Shown here piece after piece: positions 1 through 8,372 of a DNA stretch of 35,881 nt. Position 1 is the stretch's first letter; every line of letters begins with the position of its first letter. Both the position numbers and the translations under genes were made by a program. Location: the NCBI GenBank assembly GCA_017615435.1, contig JAGAAF010000053.1, positions 1-35,881 of the forward strand, written 5' to 3'. Source of the stretch: Bacteroidales bacterium. Its GTDB lineage: Bacteria; Bacteroidota; Bacteroidia; Bacteroidales; UBA932. The notes under the pieces are model-generated. The model did no database searches. It was not told the origin of the DNA and worked only from the letters and a program-made list of their open reading frames with translations.

Positions 1-387
1 ACTTACAACGATATCGTTCCTGCAGGGTCCAATCTAACGGACGGCGATATGGTTTACGACGATTTTATCTTAGGAATCGGTTATCGCTTCAAGATATCTG
101 ATGCGTTCTGTGTCGCTGCTTGCCTCCACGGGGGACTCTCAAACGGAGAGTACCACACCATCAATCCGTCTGCGACCTACCCGGGCAGCTATTCCCACGA
201 AAGCATTTTCGTGAACCTTCCCGTTTCCAAGGCTAGCGCAATTTTCGAGTACTACATCGATCCAAAATTCTGCATCTTCGTGGTGGGCACTTACACCCAG
301 CAGCTTTCCGTAAGTCCCTTGGCCGACAATTTAGGCGAAGAAGGCACACTGGGTTTCTCGCTGGGCTTCAACGCAACGTTATTCTAG
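1..387 (+). CDS. Outer-membrane beta-barrel-like protein, C-terminal part
   Basis: The frame is open from the first base of the window, so the start lies upstream; about 128 residues are visible. The sequence alternates polar and aromatic/hydrophobic residues in short strand-like stretches (for example ILGIGYRFKI, AIFEYYID, FCIFVVGTYT, GFSLGFNATLF) and ends in Phe, the usual C-terminal residue recognised when outer-membrane barrels are assembled. This suggests the last strands of a small or medium OmpA/OmpW-like barrel. No specific family can be named from the fragment. It is followed by a tRNA gene with its own promoter. Confidence 0.6.
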   Translation, partial: TYNDIVPAGSNLTDGDMVYDDFILGIGYRFKISDAFCVAACLHGGLSNGEYHTINPSATYPGSYSHESIFVNLPVSKASAIFEYYIDPKFCIFVVGTYTQQLSVSPLADNLGEEGTLGFSLGFNATLF

Positions 388-396
388 GAAAATAAC

Positions 397-404
397 TATA
401 TTTG
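397..404 (+). promoter_or_regulatory. -7 box (TATATTTG) of the tRNA-Leu gene
   Basis: TATATTTG matches the Bacteroidota -7 consensus TAnnTTTG and ends 10 nt before the first base of the tRNA, which suits transcription starting just upstream of the mature 5' end. I see no good -33 TTTG. Confidence 0.6.
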
Positions 405-414
405 CCCCACCTAT

Positions 415-495
415 GCGGGTGTGTTGAAATTGGTAGACAAGCCAGACTTAGGATCTGGTGCTTCCAGCGTATGGGTTCGAGTCCCTTCACCCGCA
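415..495 (+). tRNA. tRNA-Leu (anticodon UAG)
   Basis: The acceptor arms GCGGGTG (415-421) and CACCCGC (488-494) pair perfectly, with discriminator A at 495. The anticodon stem CCAGA/TCTGG (442-446/454-458) encloses loop CTTAGGA, giving anticodon TAG at 449-451, which reads CUA and other CUN leucine codons. The T arm carries GGTTCGAGTCC. The long variable arm (about 459-470) is as expected for a class II tRNA-Leu. The 3' CCA is not encoded and must be added after transcription. Confidence 0.95.
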
Positions 496-519
496 CTCGG
501 ACGAACGAGGTGGCGCGGC

Positions 520-1104
520 CTACATTCTACCCCCAAGATTATCGACAACAGGGGTGTCCCCGTCGTAGACTATCCGAATTTCCCGATTGAGCTTCAGGGT
601 CATATCTAATTGCAGGACAGAGCCTTTTTTGTTGTAGACCAATTTATGGAAGACAAGGGTGCCTTCCAAGAAGGAAGAGTTATATTTATGATTCTCCAAA
701 CGCTCGATATAGTTCGCCTCGCTGACTTTATATGTGTTCTCACCCGTTTTCTCAAACTTTCCTTTGTGGTAGTCGTGCCGGCCACAGACATATAATTCTC
801 CATAGCCGGGTACATTAAGTTCCAACTCCACGATTTCCCCCGAATCTGAAAGACTAATTACGGCAGCCTGTTGATTAATATCGATCAATCGCTCTTTCAC
901 GTTCTGTTCTTCAGTGAATAAACACCAATTGTGGTTTCCAAGGCCAAATTCACGGATGTCGTCATTGTAGCCAATCTTGATGTCCACGGCACGTTTCCCG
1001 TCCACATTGATGAACCCTTGATATCCATTACTGATCCTATCCTTGCTACAGGAAACGCAGGCGAGGAAGGAGATCATTATTAACAGGTAGCGTAAACTTC
1101 TCAT
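520..1104 (-). CDS. Putative lipoprotein of unknown function
   Basis: A 194-residue protein with a short charged N-terminus (MRSLRY), a hydrophobic core and Cys residues in FLACVSCSKD, a lipoprotein-type signal; cleavage could be before either Cys. The mature part is mixed alpha/beta with several charged beta-like stretches and ends in VVDNLGGRM. I do not recognise a family. The gene has its own promoter: a minus-strand TAnnTTTG box lies about 38 nt upstream of the ATG. Its 3' end stops 24 nt from the end of tRNA-Leu on the other strand. It is likely an envelope protein exposed to periplasm or surface; function unknown. Confidence 0.75.
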   Translation of the reverse strand: MRSLRYLLIMISFLACVSCSKDRISNGYQGFINVDGKRAVDIKIGYNDDIREFGLGNHNWCLFTEEQNVKERLIDINQQAAVISLSDSGEIVELELNVPGYGELYVCGRHDYHKGKFEKTGENTYKVSEANYIERLENHKYNSSFLEGTLVFHKLVYNKKGSVLQLDMTLKLNREIRIVYDGDTPVVDNLGGRM

Positions 1105-1142
1105 ATAATTTTAATTTTTAGAAATAATATCTATCTGAATTC

Positions 1143-1173
1143 CAAACATATATACAGTCTCAAAGTCCTCAAA
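1143..1173 (-). promoter_or_regulatory. Promoter of the lipoprotein gene
   Basis: On the minus strand TATGTTTG (plus-strand CAAACATA, 1143-1150) fits TAnnTTTG, and a TTTG -33 element (plus CAAA, 1170-1173) lies 19 bp further upstream, the expected Bacteroidota spacing. The predicted 5' UTR is about 33-38 nt. Confidence 0.65.
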
Positions 1174-1186
1174 AGTGGTTACGGTC

Positions 1187-1241
1187 AATCCGCAAAACGC
1201 TGATAATCACTCATTTGTGTTTTACGATGGTTCTGCGGATT
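1187..1241. repeat. Inverted repeat downstream of the aldo/keto reductase
   Basis: AATCCGCA (1187-1194) is the exact inverse complement of TGCGGATT (1234-1241), the second arm touching the reductase stop codon. The 39-nt loop is long and there is no clear T-tract, so a role as terminator for the minus-strand operon is only a guess. Confidence 0.3.
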
Positions 1242-2254
1242 TATAGCCAGACGGGGCTGGAGAGGGAGTCGATCAGGCGGAGTTCTTCCTCCGAGAAGGA
1301 AGTGTTGCCCAAAGAATGGAGATTGTCCTCGATTTGCGCGACTGAGCTGGCGCCGATGATCACGGAAGTCACGCGCTGGTCGGCGAGCAGCCAGGCGAGG
1401 GCCATCTGCGCGAGGCTCTGGCCACGCGATGTGGCGAGCGAGTTGAGGCTGCGAAGCGCCTCGAGCATCTCGGGCGTGAGCAGTTCGGGACGAAGCGAGG
1501 TGCGGCCGGTGGCCATACGAGAATCGGCTGGAATGCCGTTCAGGTAACGGTCGCTCAGCAGGCCCTGCTGCAAGGGGGAAAAGGAGATGAAGCCGCTTCC
1601 CGCCTCGGCGCTGAGGTCTATGAGGCCGCTGCGCTGAGGGGCGCGGTCGATGATGTTGTATCGGTCCTGATACAGGAGGCAGGGGACGTCGTGCGCCGCC
1701 AGATAGCGGTAAGCCTCGCGGGCTTTCTCCAGCGGATAACGGGACAGTCCCACGTAAAGCGCCTTTCCCTGGCGGACGATGTCCACGAGCGCCTGCATAG
1801 TCTCTTCCAGCGGGGTCTCGGGATCCCAGCGATGGGAGTAGAATATATCCACATAGTCCAGTTTCATACGCCTGAGGCTTTGGTCCAGGCTGGCCATCAG
1901 ATACTTCCGGGAGCCCCAGTTGCCGTACGGACCGGGCCACATATCCCATCCGGCCTTGGTGCTGATGAAGAGTTCATCCCTGTAAGGGCGGAAAGAACTG
2001 TCCATAAGTCTGCCGAAATTCTCTTCTGCAGTGCCGTATTCCGGACCGTAGTTGTTGGCAAGGTCGAAGTGGCATATGCCCTTGTCAAAGGCATAATGCG
2101 CCATAGCCTTAATTTCCTGCATCGGCTTGTGGGAGCCGAAGTTGTGCCACAGGCCCAATGCCAATACGGGAAGTTTCACGCCTGAGCGGCCGCTGCGGCG
2201 GTACTCCATACTTTCGTACCGATTCTCAGATGGGGAGTAAACTGGTTCTACCAT
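1241..2254 (-). CDS. yghZ: Aldo/keto reductase, YghZ/L-glyceraldehyde 3-phosphate reductase type
   Basis: A 337-residue cytosolic NADPH-dependent aldo/keto reductase. It closely resembles the E. coli YghZ (Gpr) subfamily, which reduces L-glyceraldehyde 3-phosphate and other aldehydes such as methylglyoxal. Family motifs seen: GLWHNFG near residue 35, FDLANNYGP (63-71), STKAGWDMWPGPYG (98-111), FYSHRWD (138-144) and the cofactor-binding VIIGASS near residue 300. The catalytic tetrad is D64, Y69, K100 and H141. Length is close to the E. coli protein (346). The N-terminal extension before MEYRRSG also matches YghZ, supporting this start. It begins 10 nt after the stop of the preceding secreted-protein gene and is the last gene of the minus-strand operon. 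Substrate in this organism is inferred. Confidence 0.9.
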   Translation of the reverse strand: MVEPVYSPSENRYESMEYRRSGRSGVKLPVLALGLWHNFGSHKPMQEIKAMAHYAFDKGICHFDLANNYGPEYGTAEENFGRLMDSSFRPYRDELFISTKAGWDMWPGPYGNWGSRKYLMASLDQSLRRMKLDYVDIFYSHRWDPETPLEETMQALVDIVRQGKALYVGLSRYPLEKAREAYRYLAAHDVPCLLYQDRYNIIDRAPQRSGLIDLSAEAGSGFISFSPLQQGLLSDRYLNGIPADSRMATGRTSLRPELLTPEMLEALRSLNSLATSRGQSLAQMALAWLLADQRVTSVIIGASSVAQIEDNLHSLGNTSFSEEELRLIDSLSSPVWL

Positions 2255-2264
2255 ATAAGCCGAA

Positions 2265-3956
2265 TTATTTCTCTTTGCGGAGGGTTAAGGTACCGGAGAT
2301 TTTCATCCAGGAGGTGTCGCCGCCGGGGCCGGCTTTCTTGCCCTCCTCTATCCAGTTGCCGAAGTGGGGCAGTATGAGTTGGGTGAGATCGGGTATAACG
2401 AGGCAGTGATGCTCCTTGATATAAGCTATTTGCTCCGCCTTGGCCGCCTCCTGCTCTGGGGTGTAGGCGGTGGCGCCCAAAGTCGACTTGCCTGAAAAGT
2501 CTATGCCGGACAGTTTGTCACCGACTTCGTCAAGGGCTTTCATACCGTCGCGGATCCCCTTTATCAGGCCTTTCTTCTTGGGCTTCTTATTGCTCTGCTC
2601 CTGTGCCTGGTGTTTCGCTTCCAACTCTTTTCCGGCAGCTTCAAGAGCATAAATATCATTTCCGGAGACGCTGGATCCGGCTAGTTGTTCCATCATCTGG
2701 ACATTGAAAAGATAAGGCCAACTGCCCTCTTCAAGTATCATCAGCGCGCCAGTGACCACATTCTTGGAATCAGTGGTCTGGGCACCAGTCTGGCCTCCTG
2801 AAAAAGCGTAGGCTATTCCTTCGAGCGCCGTACCGAGATTTGCTGCGACCGCGCCGTCGGTACGGTTAAGTATTCCCATTATATCGAAGCCGAGCACTAT
2901 GCCGTCTTCGCGGACTGTTGGAGTGAGGAATTCACCCTGAGTGGTGAAAGTGCCGCCTCCGGAACGGCTGACGGGGGTCGGTTCAAGCACTACCCAGTGC
3001 GGCTGGTCTTCCTCGTCGAGGGAGCCGGCGACGGAGAATTCGCCGTGCATAGAGTAGTCGTGGGCCGGGAGGGTGAACTGGTCGTGGACGGACATACTGT
3101 AGCTCCACTTTTCAGCTTCCAGCACCTCCACATCGAAATATTCCTCCACCTGCACATAGCAATTGTTTTCAGGCTGGGCGAGGTAGAGGTAGACGCGCAG
3201 GCGCCCCTTGCCCTTCTCTACGCCGTGGAGGCGGATATGGGCCTTGCCCTCGGCGTCCGTGGTGACCTCCGGCTGCTCGACCGTGAAGATGTCGGTGTTC
3301 ATAGACGTTACCTTGAAGGTGTAGCCGTCTATGGCCCAGCGGTCCTGGAGATCGGACAGATAAAAGTCCATCGCTCCGGTGCAGCCCTCGTACACGGGGA
3401 ACACATTTTCCGCGCTCTTTATATGAACTTTGAGCGGTGTATACCAGACTTCGATATTGCCTTCGCCGCTCATAGATTTGTCTTTGTTAATCTCGTTTTT
3501 ATGGCTGGAATCGAACGACTGCGCCAGAGCCCAGATGCTGACGAATCCTTCGTCCATAAAATCCGTGCGCTCGAAGTAAGATATGCCGTCGTTGGTATCG
3601 CGCGTTTTATATGAGTAGCCGGTATGACGTGCCGCGCCTTCCGTGAAGATATCCTGCGCTTCGGTGCTGTCTGCCCTGTGGACTATTATCGACGAGTGCA
3701 GCGCATAGTGCTCCCAGTAGACAGTCTGGCCCTTGAGTTCCTTCTTCACAAGGCCCTCGCGAAGGTTGGCCCTGCCGTCGAAGGCGTCGAACATACGGCG
3801 GGCGGAACCGGCCGCATCGCCGCTTGCGTTCCATTCCGCCTCCACGAACGGACTCAGTTCGGATGCGGAGAAAGCACCCCTTAGCGGAGGGGTCCCCTGC
3901 GCTGCGGCAGAGAAACCTATTGCGACCATCGCCGCGACCAGAAACAATCTTCTCAT
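2265..3956 (-). CDS. Secreted protein of unknown function
   Basis: A protein of about 563 residues. The ATG at 3954-3956 is chosen because it gives a clean signal peptide (MRRLFLVAAMVAIGFSAAAQ, cleavage after Gln) and starts 7 nt after the preceding stop; an upstream ATG at 3995 would overlap that gene and bury the signal peptide. The middle (about residues 190-290) has beta-rich, Ig-like stretches with one aromatic-rich segment. The region around 450-480 is Lys/Gln-rich (QSNKKPKKKGLIKG) and may be a flexible or coiled linker. I do not recognise a domain. It sits between a CarboxypepD-like secreted protein and an aldo/keto reductase, probably in one operon. Confidence 0.75.
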   Translation of the reverse strand: MRRLFLVAAMVAIGFSAAAQGTPPLRGAFSASELSPFVEAEWNASGDAAGSARRMFDAFDGRANLREGLVKKELKGQTVYWEHYALHSSIIVHRADSTEAQDIFTEGAARHTGYSYKTRDTNDGISYFERTDFMDEGFVSIWALAQSFDSSHKNEINKDKSMSGEGNIEVWYTPLKVHIKSAENVFPVYEGCTGAMDFYLSDLQDRWAIDGYTFKVTSMNTDIFTVEQPEVTTDAEGKAHIRLHGVEKGKGRLRVYLYLAQPENNCYVQVEEYFDVEVLEAEKWSYSMSVHDQFTLPAHDYSMHGEFSVAGSLDEEDQPHWVVLEPTPVSRSGGGTFTTQGEFLTPTVREDGIVLGFDIMGILNRTDGAVAANLGTALEGIAYAFSGGQTGAQTTDSKNVVTGALMILEEGSWPYLFNVQMMEQLAGSSVSGNDIYALEAAGKELEAKHQAQEQSNKKPKKKGLIKGIRDGMKALDEVGDKLSGIDFSGKSTLGATAYTPEQEAAKAEQIAYIKEHHCLVIPDLTQLILPHFGNWIEEGKKAGPGGDTSWMKISGTLTLRKEK

Positions 3957-3963
3957 ATACTGT

Positions 3964-5187
3964 TTATTTGTGCAGACGTTTGGCTGCGTGTTCAAGGGAT
4001 TCGGTGGGTTCGATAATGTTGTAACCAGTCCAGAATTCGGGGTCGAGGAACTCGGCTGCTTTGTCGGACATAGAGTCCGTGCTGCGGAACTGCTCGGAGC
4101 GGGGGATAGGCACGACCGGCTGGATGACGTCGGTAACGACAGTCTCGTTCACGATGGCATAATTGGTCGCCAGCATACGCTTCTTCCAGTCGCAGTTGAA
4201 ACGGCAGACGGTGCGGTAGTATTCCATACGGCAGGCGGTGCCGTCGTAGCGGTAGGATATCACGAAGGACATCTCCTTCGGAGTAAAGCGGAGTCCCAAC
4301 GGTTTTTTCTGGAGTATCTGGCGGGTCGCCAGCGCCGGATCCGAAACGTCGAGCGACATTTCCACTCTCGTGAAGAAGAGCTTCTCCCTGTCGATGTAGA
4401 GAGTGCCGTAGAAGAGGGCGTAGTCGGTGTACTCGGCCGGCTCGAAATGGATGACGAACTGCAGGCGGTCGCCTATGTAGGCCGGCGCTCCCATCTTCAG
4501 GGTGTACATCCCGGCGAGCATATCGTCCAGAAGCAGTTCCCTGTTGCCCACCACGTCGGCGGAGATGGGGAGTGTGGGGCCGCCCTGGACTTTCACGCTC
4601 AGGGTGTCGCGGCTGCGCGGGCTGACGAGGATGCGGCTCTTGTCCAGGGCGACGCGGTCGCCGTAGTCCAGACCGTAGTACGATGATTTATAGACGCGCG
4701 TGACCGCTTCGGCCACGGAGATGAAACGGCCGCGCTTCTGCAGCGTCTCACGGTAGAAGCACTTCAGGAGCTCGGAGCGGTCGGGGTAGTTCTCTATGAT
4801 CATCCTGTCGGCTGCGCGGACTATTTCTATCGGCTCGCCCGTGACTATGGACGAGGGATCGAGAAGGTAGCGCTCCTGGGCCATACGGGCTACCACATCC
4901 GGGCCCGTGACGGGCATAGTGAGGGTCTTGTAACCCAGGGAGGAGAAAGTCAGCTCGACTATGGGCTCGTCCGACTTGATCACGAACACGCCGTCCGAAT
5001 TGGAAACCGTCGCATAGTCCTTCCCGGAAACGCGGATATTGACGGAGGGCAGACGTGAGCCGGAACGCGCATCCAGCACGGTGCCCCTGACGGAGTGCGC
5101 CAAATTCAAAGAATCGGGCCTGGCGCTTGCGGCGAAGGCCGGAATGGTCAGGAGGGCAAGAGCCAATATGAGCTTGAAGTAACGCAT
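3964..5187 (-). CDS. Secreted protein with N-terminal carboxypeptidase-regulatory-like domain
   Basis: A 407-residue protein with signal peptide MRYFKLILALALLTIPAFA. Residues about 30-105 form a CarboxypepD_reg-like beta-sandwich: SVRGTVLDARSGSRLPSVNI, then NSDGVFVIKSDEP and FSSLGYKTLTM, the typical G-x-V-x-D, DG-x-F and S-x-x-GY pattern. In Bacteroidota this domain is common at the start of outer-membrane and periplasmic proteins. The remaining 300 residues are not a TonB-dependent barrel; they resemble the soluble long-form companions often called carboxypeptidase-like regulatory domain proteins, with many beta-strand-like segments. It starts 3 nt after the ATPase stop codon, so the two are co-transcribed. 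Function unknown; probably envelope-associated. Confidence 0.8.
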   Translation of the reverse strand: MRYFKLILALALLTIPAFAASARPDSLNLAHSVRGTVLDARSGSRLPSVNIRVSGKDYATVSNSDGVFVIKSDEPIVELTFSSLGYKTLTMPVTGPDVVARMAQERYLLDPSSIVTGEPIEIVRAADRMIIENYPDRSELLKCFYRETLQKRGRFISVAEAVTRVYKSSYYGLDYGDRVALDKSRILVSPRSRDTLSVKVQGGPTLPISADVVGNRELLLDDMLAGMYTLKMGAPAYIGDRLQFVIHFEPAEYTDYALFYGTLYIDREKLFFTRVEMSLDVSDPALATRQILQKKPLGLRFTPKEMSFVISYRYDGTACRMEYYRTVCRFNCDWKKRMLATNYAIVNETVVTDVIQPVVPIPRSEQFRSTDSMSDKAAEFLDPEFWTGYNIIEPTESLEHAAKRLHK

Positions 5188-5190
5188 AAC

Positions 5191-6330
5191 TTACATTTCG
5201 AAAAAGTATTTCCTGACCCAGTATTCGAACAGAGGGTCGAGAATGACGGCGCTGCCGTTAGGGAGGAAGGTGACTATCTCCTTCTTGGAGAGGGCGTCTT
5301 TGAGACGGCCGACATTGGCCGAGGAATTCAAACCGTAACGGGCGATGACCTCCGAAGAACTGAACTTCGTTTCACCGTCCAGGATGGCGCGAAGCAGGAA
5401 CACCTGGAAGTTGGTCAGACCGTTCATCAGGGCCATAAAGCGCGGCTCGTGCATCGCGATAAGCGAAAGCATACTCTCGTCCACCACTGCCTGGGTAATG
5501 TATCCGCGGCTCAGGCCGTCGCAGATGGCGGCGAAATGGTTGACATAATAAATATTGCAGCGGAGTTTCGCGCAGACTTCGCGGATAAGCTCCTTCTCGA
5601 TCACTTTTCCGCTCACCAGAAAACCGCGGTTGACGTGGTTCTCGATGTCCTTCACGCTGATGGGTGCAATCTTCACGCGCTCCACCATATGGTAAAAGTA
5701 CTTGCGCTGCTCGAAGATGTCCTTCATCGCGTTGACCATACTTCCCGTCCACACCCAGCTGCACAACCCGCGAGGCGCTTTGCGCACGATCTCTTCGAAA
5801 ATCTGAAGGGTATGGTCGGGGTCGTCAGTGAGGAGTATGTTCTGGAACTCGAAAACGCACACGAATAGTTTTTCGCGCTTCTCGGCGGCGAGGCGGTACG
5901 GCAGACTCAGGGCGACCCGCAGATCGGCATCGGTCAGACGCCCCTTGAGGGAGATGAAGCCGCCCCCGCGTGCGTAGGACTCCCGGTCGAAACGCAGCCC
6001 GCCCGAACCGAGATACCGGCCGCACATTTCCTCTATCTCCTCCGGAGTGCCGGCGTACAGTCCGATCACGGCTGATGCCAGCCGAATGGCGAAGGATTCC
6101 GGTGTGCGGACGCTGAGCAGCGAAAGGTCGACCGTCCGAAAAGAGGTGCCCGCGGCTCGAAGTCCGAGGAAGGTCTCGCGCAGCAGGGAAGTCTTGCCCG
6201 TCTTCGGCGGTTCGTAGATCACCACATTCTCGCCGCGGGTCAGCAGCTCCGCCAGTTGATCCTGCTCGGAACGGCGTCCGATGAAGCTTTTGCCGGTGAC
6301 GTAACGGTCGTATGTAAAGACAGTGTCCAT
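5191..6330 (-). CDS. P-loop ATPase of the archaeal-ATPase-like (AAA) family
   Basis: A 379-residue cytosolic ATPase. The N-terminus has YVTGKSFIGRRSEQDQL, the FxGR motif that precedes the P-loop in this family, then YEPPKTGKTSLL (Walker A, with Glu in place of the first Gly). A Walker B-like strand KLFVCVFEFQNIL follows near residue 160. The C-terminal 90 residues look like a winged helix and end in LFEYWVRKYFF, a pattern typical of these ATPases. The ATG at 6328-6330 is preferred over the one at 6346-6348, because the only promoter box (6351-6358) would place the mRNA start at or downstream of the latter. It heads an operon with two secreted proteins and a reductase. Role unknown; related proteins have been linked to signalling and toxin-like systems, without direct evidence here. 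Confidence 0.8.
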   Translation of the reverse strand: MDTVFTYDRYVTGKSFIGRRSEQDQLAELLTRGENVVIYEPPKTGKTSLLRETFLGLRAAGTSFRTVDLSLLSVRTPESFAIRLASAVIGLYAGTPEEIEEMCGRYLGSGGLRFDRESYARGGGFISLKGRLTDADLRVALSLPYRLAAEKREKLFVCVFEFQNILLTDDPDHTLQIFEEIVRKAPRGLCSWVWTGSMVNAMKDIFEQRKYFYHMVERVKIAPISVKDIENHVNRGFLVSGKVIEKELIREVCAKLRCNIYYVNHFAAICDGLSRGYITQAVVDESMLSLIAMHEPRFMALMNGLTNFQVFLLRAILDGETKFSSSEVIARYGLNSSANVGRLKDALSKKEIVTFLPNGSAVILDPLFEYWVRKYFFEM

Positions 6331-6350
6331 ACCTCGAAAAGTGGTCATTA

Positions 6351-6358
6351 CAAAATTA
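6351..6358 (-). promoter_or_regulatory. -7 box of the ATPase operon
   Basis: On the minus strand this reads TAATTTTG, matching TAnnTTTG. With transcription starting about 4 nt after the box, the ATG at 6346-6348 would be at or before the mRNA 5' end, so the ATG at 6328-6330 is the likely start. Confidence 0.6.
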
Positions 6359-6367
6359 GCAAAATAT

Positions 6368-6399
6368 TTTGCAGATGAAAGAAATAATTCCTACTTTTG
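6368..6399 (+). promoter_or_regulatory. Promoter of the rplU operon
   Basis: TTTG at 6368-6371 and TACTTTTG at 6392-6399 form a -33/-7 pair with 20 bp between them, close to the Bacteroidota consensus. The 5' UTR to rplU would be about 86 nt. Confidence 0.7.
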
Positions 6400-6403
6400 T
6401 CGC

Positions 6404-6489
6404 CCGTTTTTATAGATGACCGCTGAGCAGGTAAAGAGCAGCCGCGAGGGCTGACGCTTACGGCCGAAACTTTTAAATAAAGTTTTACA
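6404..6489 (+). promoter_or_regulatory. 5' leader of rplU-rpmA, possible autoregulatory structure
   Basis: The leader is long compared with the near-leaderless genes elsewhere in the window. It holds a small hairpin CAGCC-GCGAG-GGCTG (439-453 of the 6 kb block) and an A/T-rich end before the ATG. L21 leaders that bind ribosomal protein are known in other phyla; I cannot show that this one is homologous. Confidence 0.3.
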
Positions 6490-6810
6490 ATGTACGCAAT
6501 CGTTGATATTGCAGGCCAGCAGTTTAAAGTTGAGGCTGGCAACGAAATCTTCTGCAACCGTCTTCCGGAAGCAAAAGGTGCTGATGTGGAGTTCGACAAG
6601 GTCCTCCTTCTGGACAATGAAGGTAAGGTTAAGGTCGGCGCTCCCTATGTGAAGGGCGTTACCGTCAAGGCAACCGTTCTCGCAGACGACGCAAGGGCTG
6701 ACAAGGTCCTCGTATTCAAGAAGATCCGTCGCAAAGGATTCCAGAAGTGCAACGGACACCGTCAGAAACTCTCCAAAATCCGTATCGCAGAGATCGCAAT
6801 CGCTGCTTAA
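6490..6810 (+). CDS. rplU: 50S ribosomal protein L21 (bL21)
   Basis: A 106-residue protein starting [17 protein letters not shown], the signature of bL21, followed by [18 protein letters not shown] and the C-terminal RNA-binding stretch [16 protein letters not shown]. It binds 23S rRNA in the large subunit. Length is normal. It lies 13 nt upstream of rpmA, the nearly universal bacterial pairing, and both are probably transcribed from the promoter at 6368-6399. Confidence 0.98.
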   Translation: MYAIVDIAGQQFKVEAGNEIFCNRLPEAKGADVEFDKVLLLDNEGKVKVGAPYVKGVTVKATVLADDARADKVLVFKKIRRKGFQKCNGHRQKLSKIRIAEIAIAA

Positions 6811-6823
6811 AACTAGTTGAATT

Positions 6824-7084
6824 ATGGCACACAAGAAAGGACAATCAAGTTCGAAGAACGGTCGTGAATCACAAAGCAAGCGACTTGGTCTCAAGAAGTT
6901 CGGTGGAGAAACCGTGAAGGCTGGCAACATCATCGTCCGCCAGAGAGGAACGGTCCACAACCCTGACAAGAACGTCGGAATGGGTAAGGATCACACCCTG
7001 TATGCCCTCGTGGATGGAACTGTCAAGTTCACCCGCAAGCGCCAGGACAAGTCTTACGTTTCCGTAGTCCCCTTCGAGAACTAA
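6824..7084 (+). CDS. rpmA: 50S ribosomal protein L27 (bL27)
   Basis: An 86-residue protein with N-terminus [20 protein letters not shown], then [22 protein letters not shown] and the conserved [12 protein letters not shown]. bL27 reaches the peptidyl-transferase centre with its N-terminal tail and stabilises tRNA there. The tail starts right at residue 2, without the cleaved extension seen in Firmicutes. It sits between rplU and serS. Confidence 0.98.
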   Translation: MAHKKGQSSSKNGRESQSKRLGLKKFGGETVKAGNIIVRQRGTVHNPDKNVGMGKDHTLYALVDGTVKFTRKRQDKSYVSVVPFEN

Positions 7085-7100
7085 TCTCAGGGGTTTAATT

Positions 7101-8372
7101 ATGCTTACACTCAAGACGCTGCGCGAAGACCGTGACAAGGTCATCGCAAAACTCAAGATCAAGAATTTCGACGCCGCGCCGCTCGTAGACAAAATCATCG
7201 AGCTGGACGCTAAGCGTCGTGCCCTGCAGACAGAGAGCGACGCTCTCCTGTCCGAGCAGAAGCAGAAGGCGGCCGAAATCGGCGCGCTGATGAAGCAGGG
7301 TCTCAAGGAGCAGGCCGAGAAGGCGAAAGCCGCAGTGGCAGCCCTGAAGGCGAAGAGCAACGAGCTCCTCGACCAGATGGACCAGGCCGCGAAGGACATC
7401 GAAGCCAGTCTCGTGCTGATCCCGAATATGCCCTGCGACCTCGTCGCGCCCGGTAAGGGAGCCGAAGACAACCAGGTGGTGAAGATGGGCGGCCCGGAGG
7501 TGAATCTTCCGGAAGGCGCCCTCCCTCACTGGGAACTCGCCAAGAAGTACGATATCATCGACTTCGACCTGGGCGTCAAGATCACGGGAGCAGGTTTCCC
7601 TGTCTACAAAGGCAAGGGAGCGAAGCTCCAGAGGGCTCTGATCAACTTCTTCCTGGACTGCAACACCGCAGCCGGGTACAAGGAAGTGGAGCCGCCGGTG
7701 ATGGTGAACAAAGACTCGGGCTTCGGCACGGGTCAGCTTCCGGACAAGGAAGGCCAGATGTACCACGCAGAGGTGGACGATTTCTATATGGTCCCCACCG
7801 CCGAGGTGCCCGTCACCAACATCTTCCGTGACGTGATCCTTGCTGAGAACGAAATTCCGCAGCGTCTTACCGCTTACACTCCCTGCTTCCGCCGCGAAGC
7901 CGGCTCCTACGGCAAGGATGTAAGAGGATTGAATCGCCTCCACCAGTTCGACAAAGTCGAGATAGTGCGCGTGGAGAAGCCCGAGGACAGTTACAAGGCC
8001 TTGGACGATATGGTAGCGCACGTGGAGTCTCTGGTGAACAAGCTGGGTCTGAAGTACAGGATCCTTCGCCTCTGCGGCGGGGATATGTCCTTCACCTCGG
8101 CCATCACCTACGACTTCGAGCTATGGAGCGCAGCGCAGGGACGCTGGCTCGAAATCTCCTCGGTGAGCAACTTCGAGACCTACCAGGCGAACCGCCTGCA
8201 CCTCCGTTACCGCGACGAGAATGGGAAGACCCAGCTCGCGCACACTCTCAACGGCAGCTCACTCGCGCTTCCGCGCGTGGTGGCGGCGCTTCTTGAAGAC
8301 AACCAGACACCGGATGGTATAGTCATCCCCGAGGTCCTGCGCCCTTACACAGGCTTCGACAAGATTGACTAA
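7101..8372 (+). CDS. serS: Seryl-tRNA synthetase
   Basis: A 423-residue class II synthetase that charges tRNA-Ser (and tRNA-Sec where present) with serine in the cytosol. Residues 1-110 are Lys/Glu/Ala-rich and form the long antiparallel coiled coil that grips the tRNA variable arm. The catalytic part shows PVMVNKDSGFGTGQLP, TAEVPVTNIF, the motif 2 region CFRREAGSYGKDVRG and the motif 3 region NGSSLALPRVVAALLEDNQ. Length matches bacterial SerRS. The start is 16 nt after rpmA. Its last 8 nt overlap ruvC, so the two are translationally linked. Confidence 0.98.
   Translation: MLTLKTLREDRDKVIAKLKIKNFDAAPLVDKIIELDAKRRALQTESDALLSEQKQKAAEIGALMKQGLKEQAEKAKAAVAALKAKSNELLDQMDQAAKDIEASLVLIPNMPCDLVAPGKGAEDNQVVKMGGPEVNLPEGALPHWELAKKYDIIDFDLGVKITGAGFPVYKGKGAKLQRALINFFLDCNTAAGYKEVEPPVMVNKDSGFGTGQLPDKEGQMYHAEVDDFYMVPTAEVPVTNIFRDVILAENEIPQRLTAYTPCFRREAGSYGKDVRGLNRLHQFDKVEIVRVEKPEDSYKALDDMVAHVESLVNKLGLKYRILRLCGGDMSFTSAITYDFELWSAAQGRWLEISSVSNFETYQANRLHLRYRDENGKTQLAHTLNGSSLALPRVVAALLEDNQTPDGIVIPEVLRPYTGFDKID

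Noticed and set aside
3957..3995. Earlier start for the secreted protein of unknown function
   Set aside because: It overlaps the upstream gene and would place 13 polar residues before a good signal peptide.
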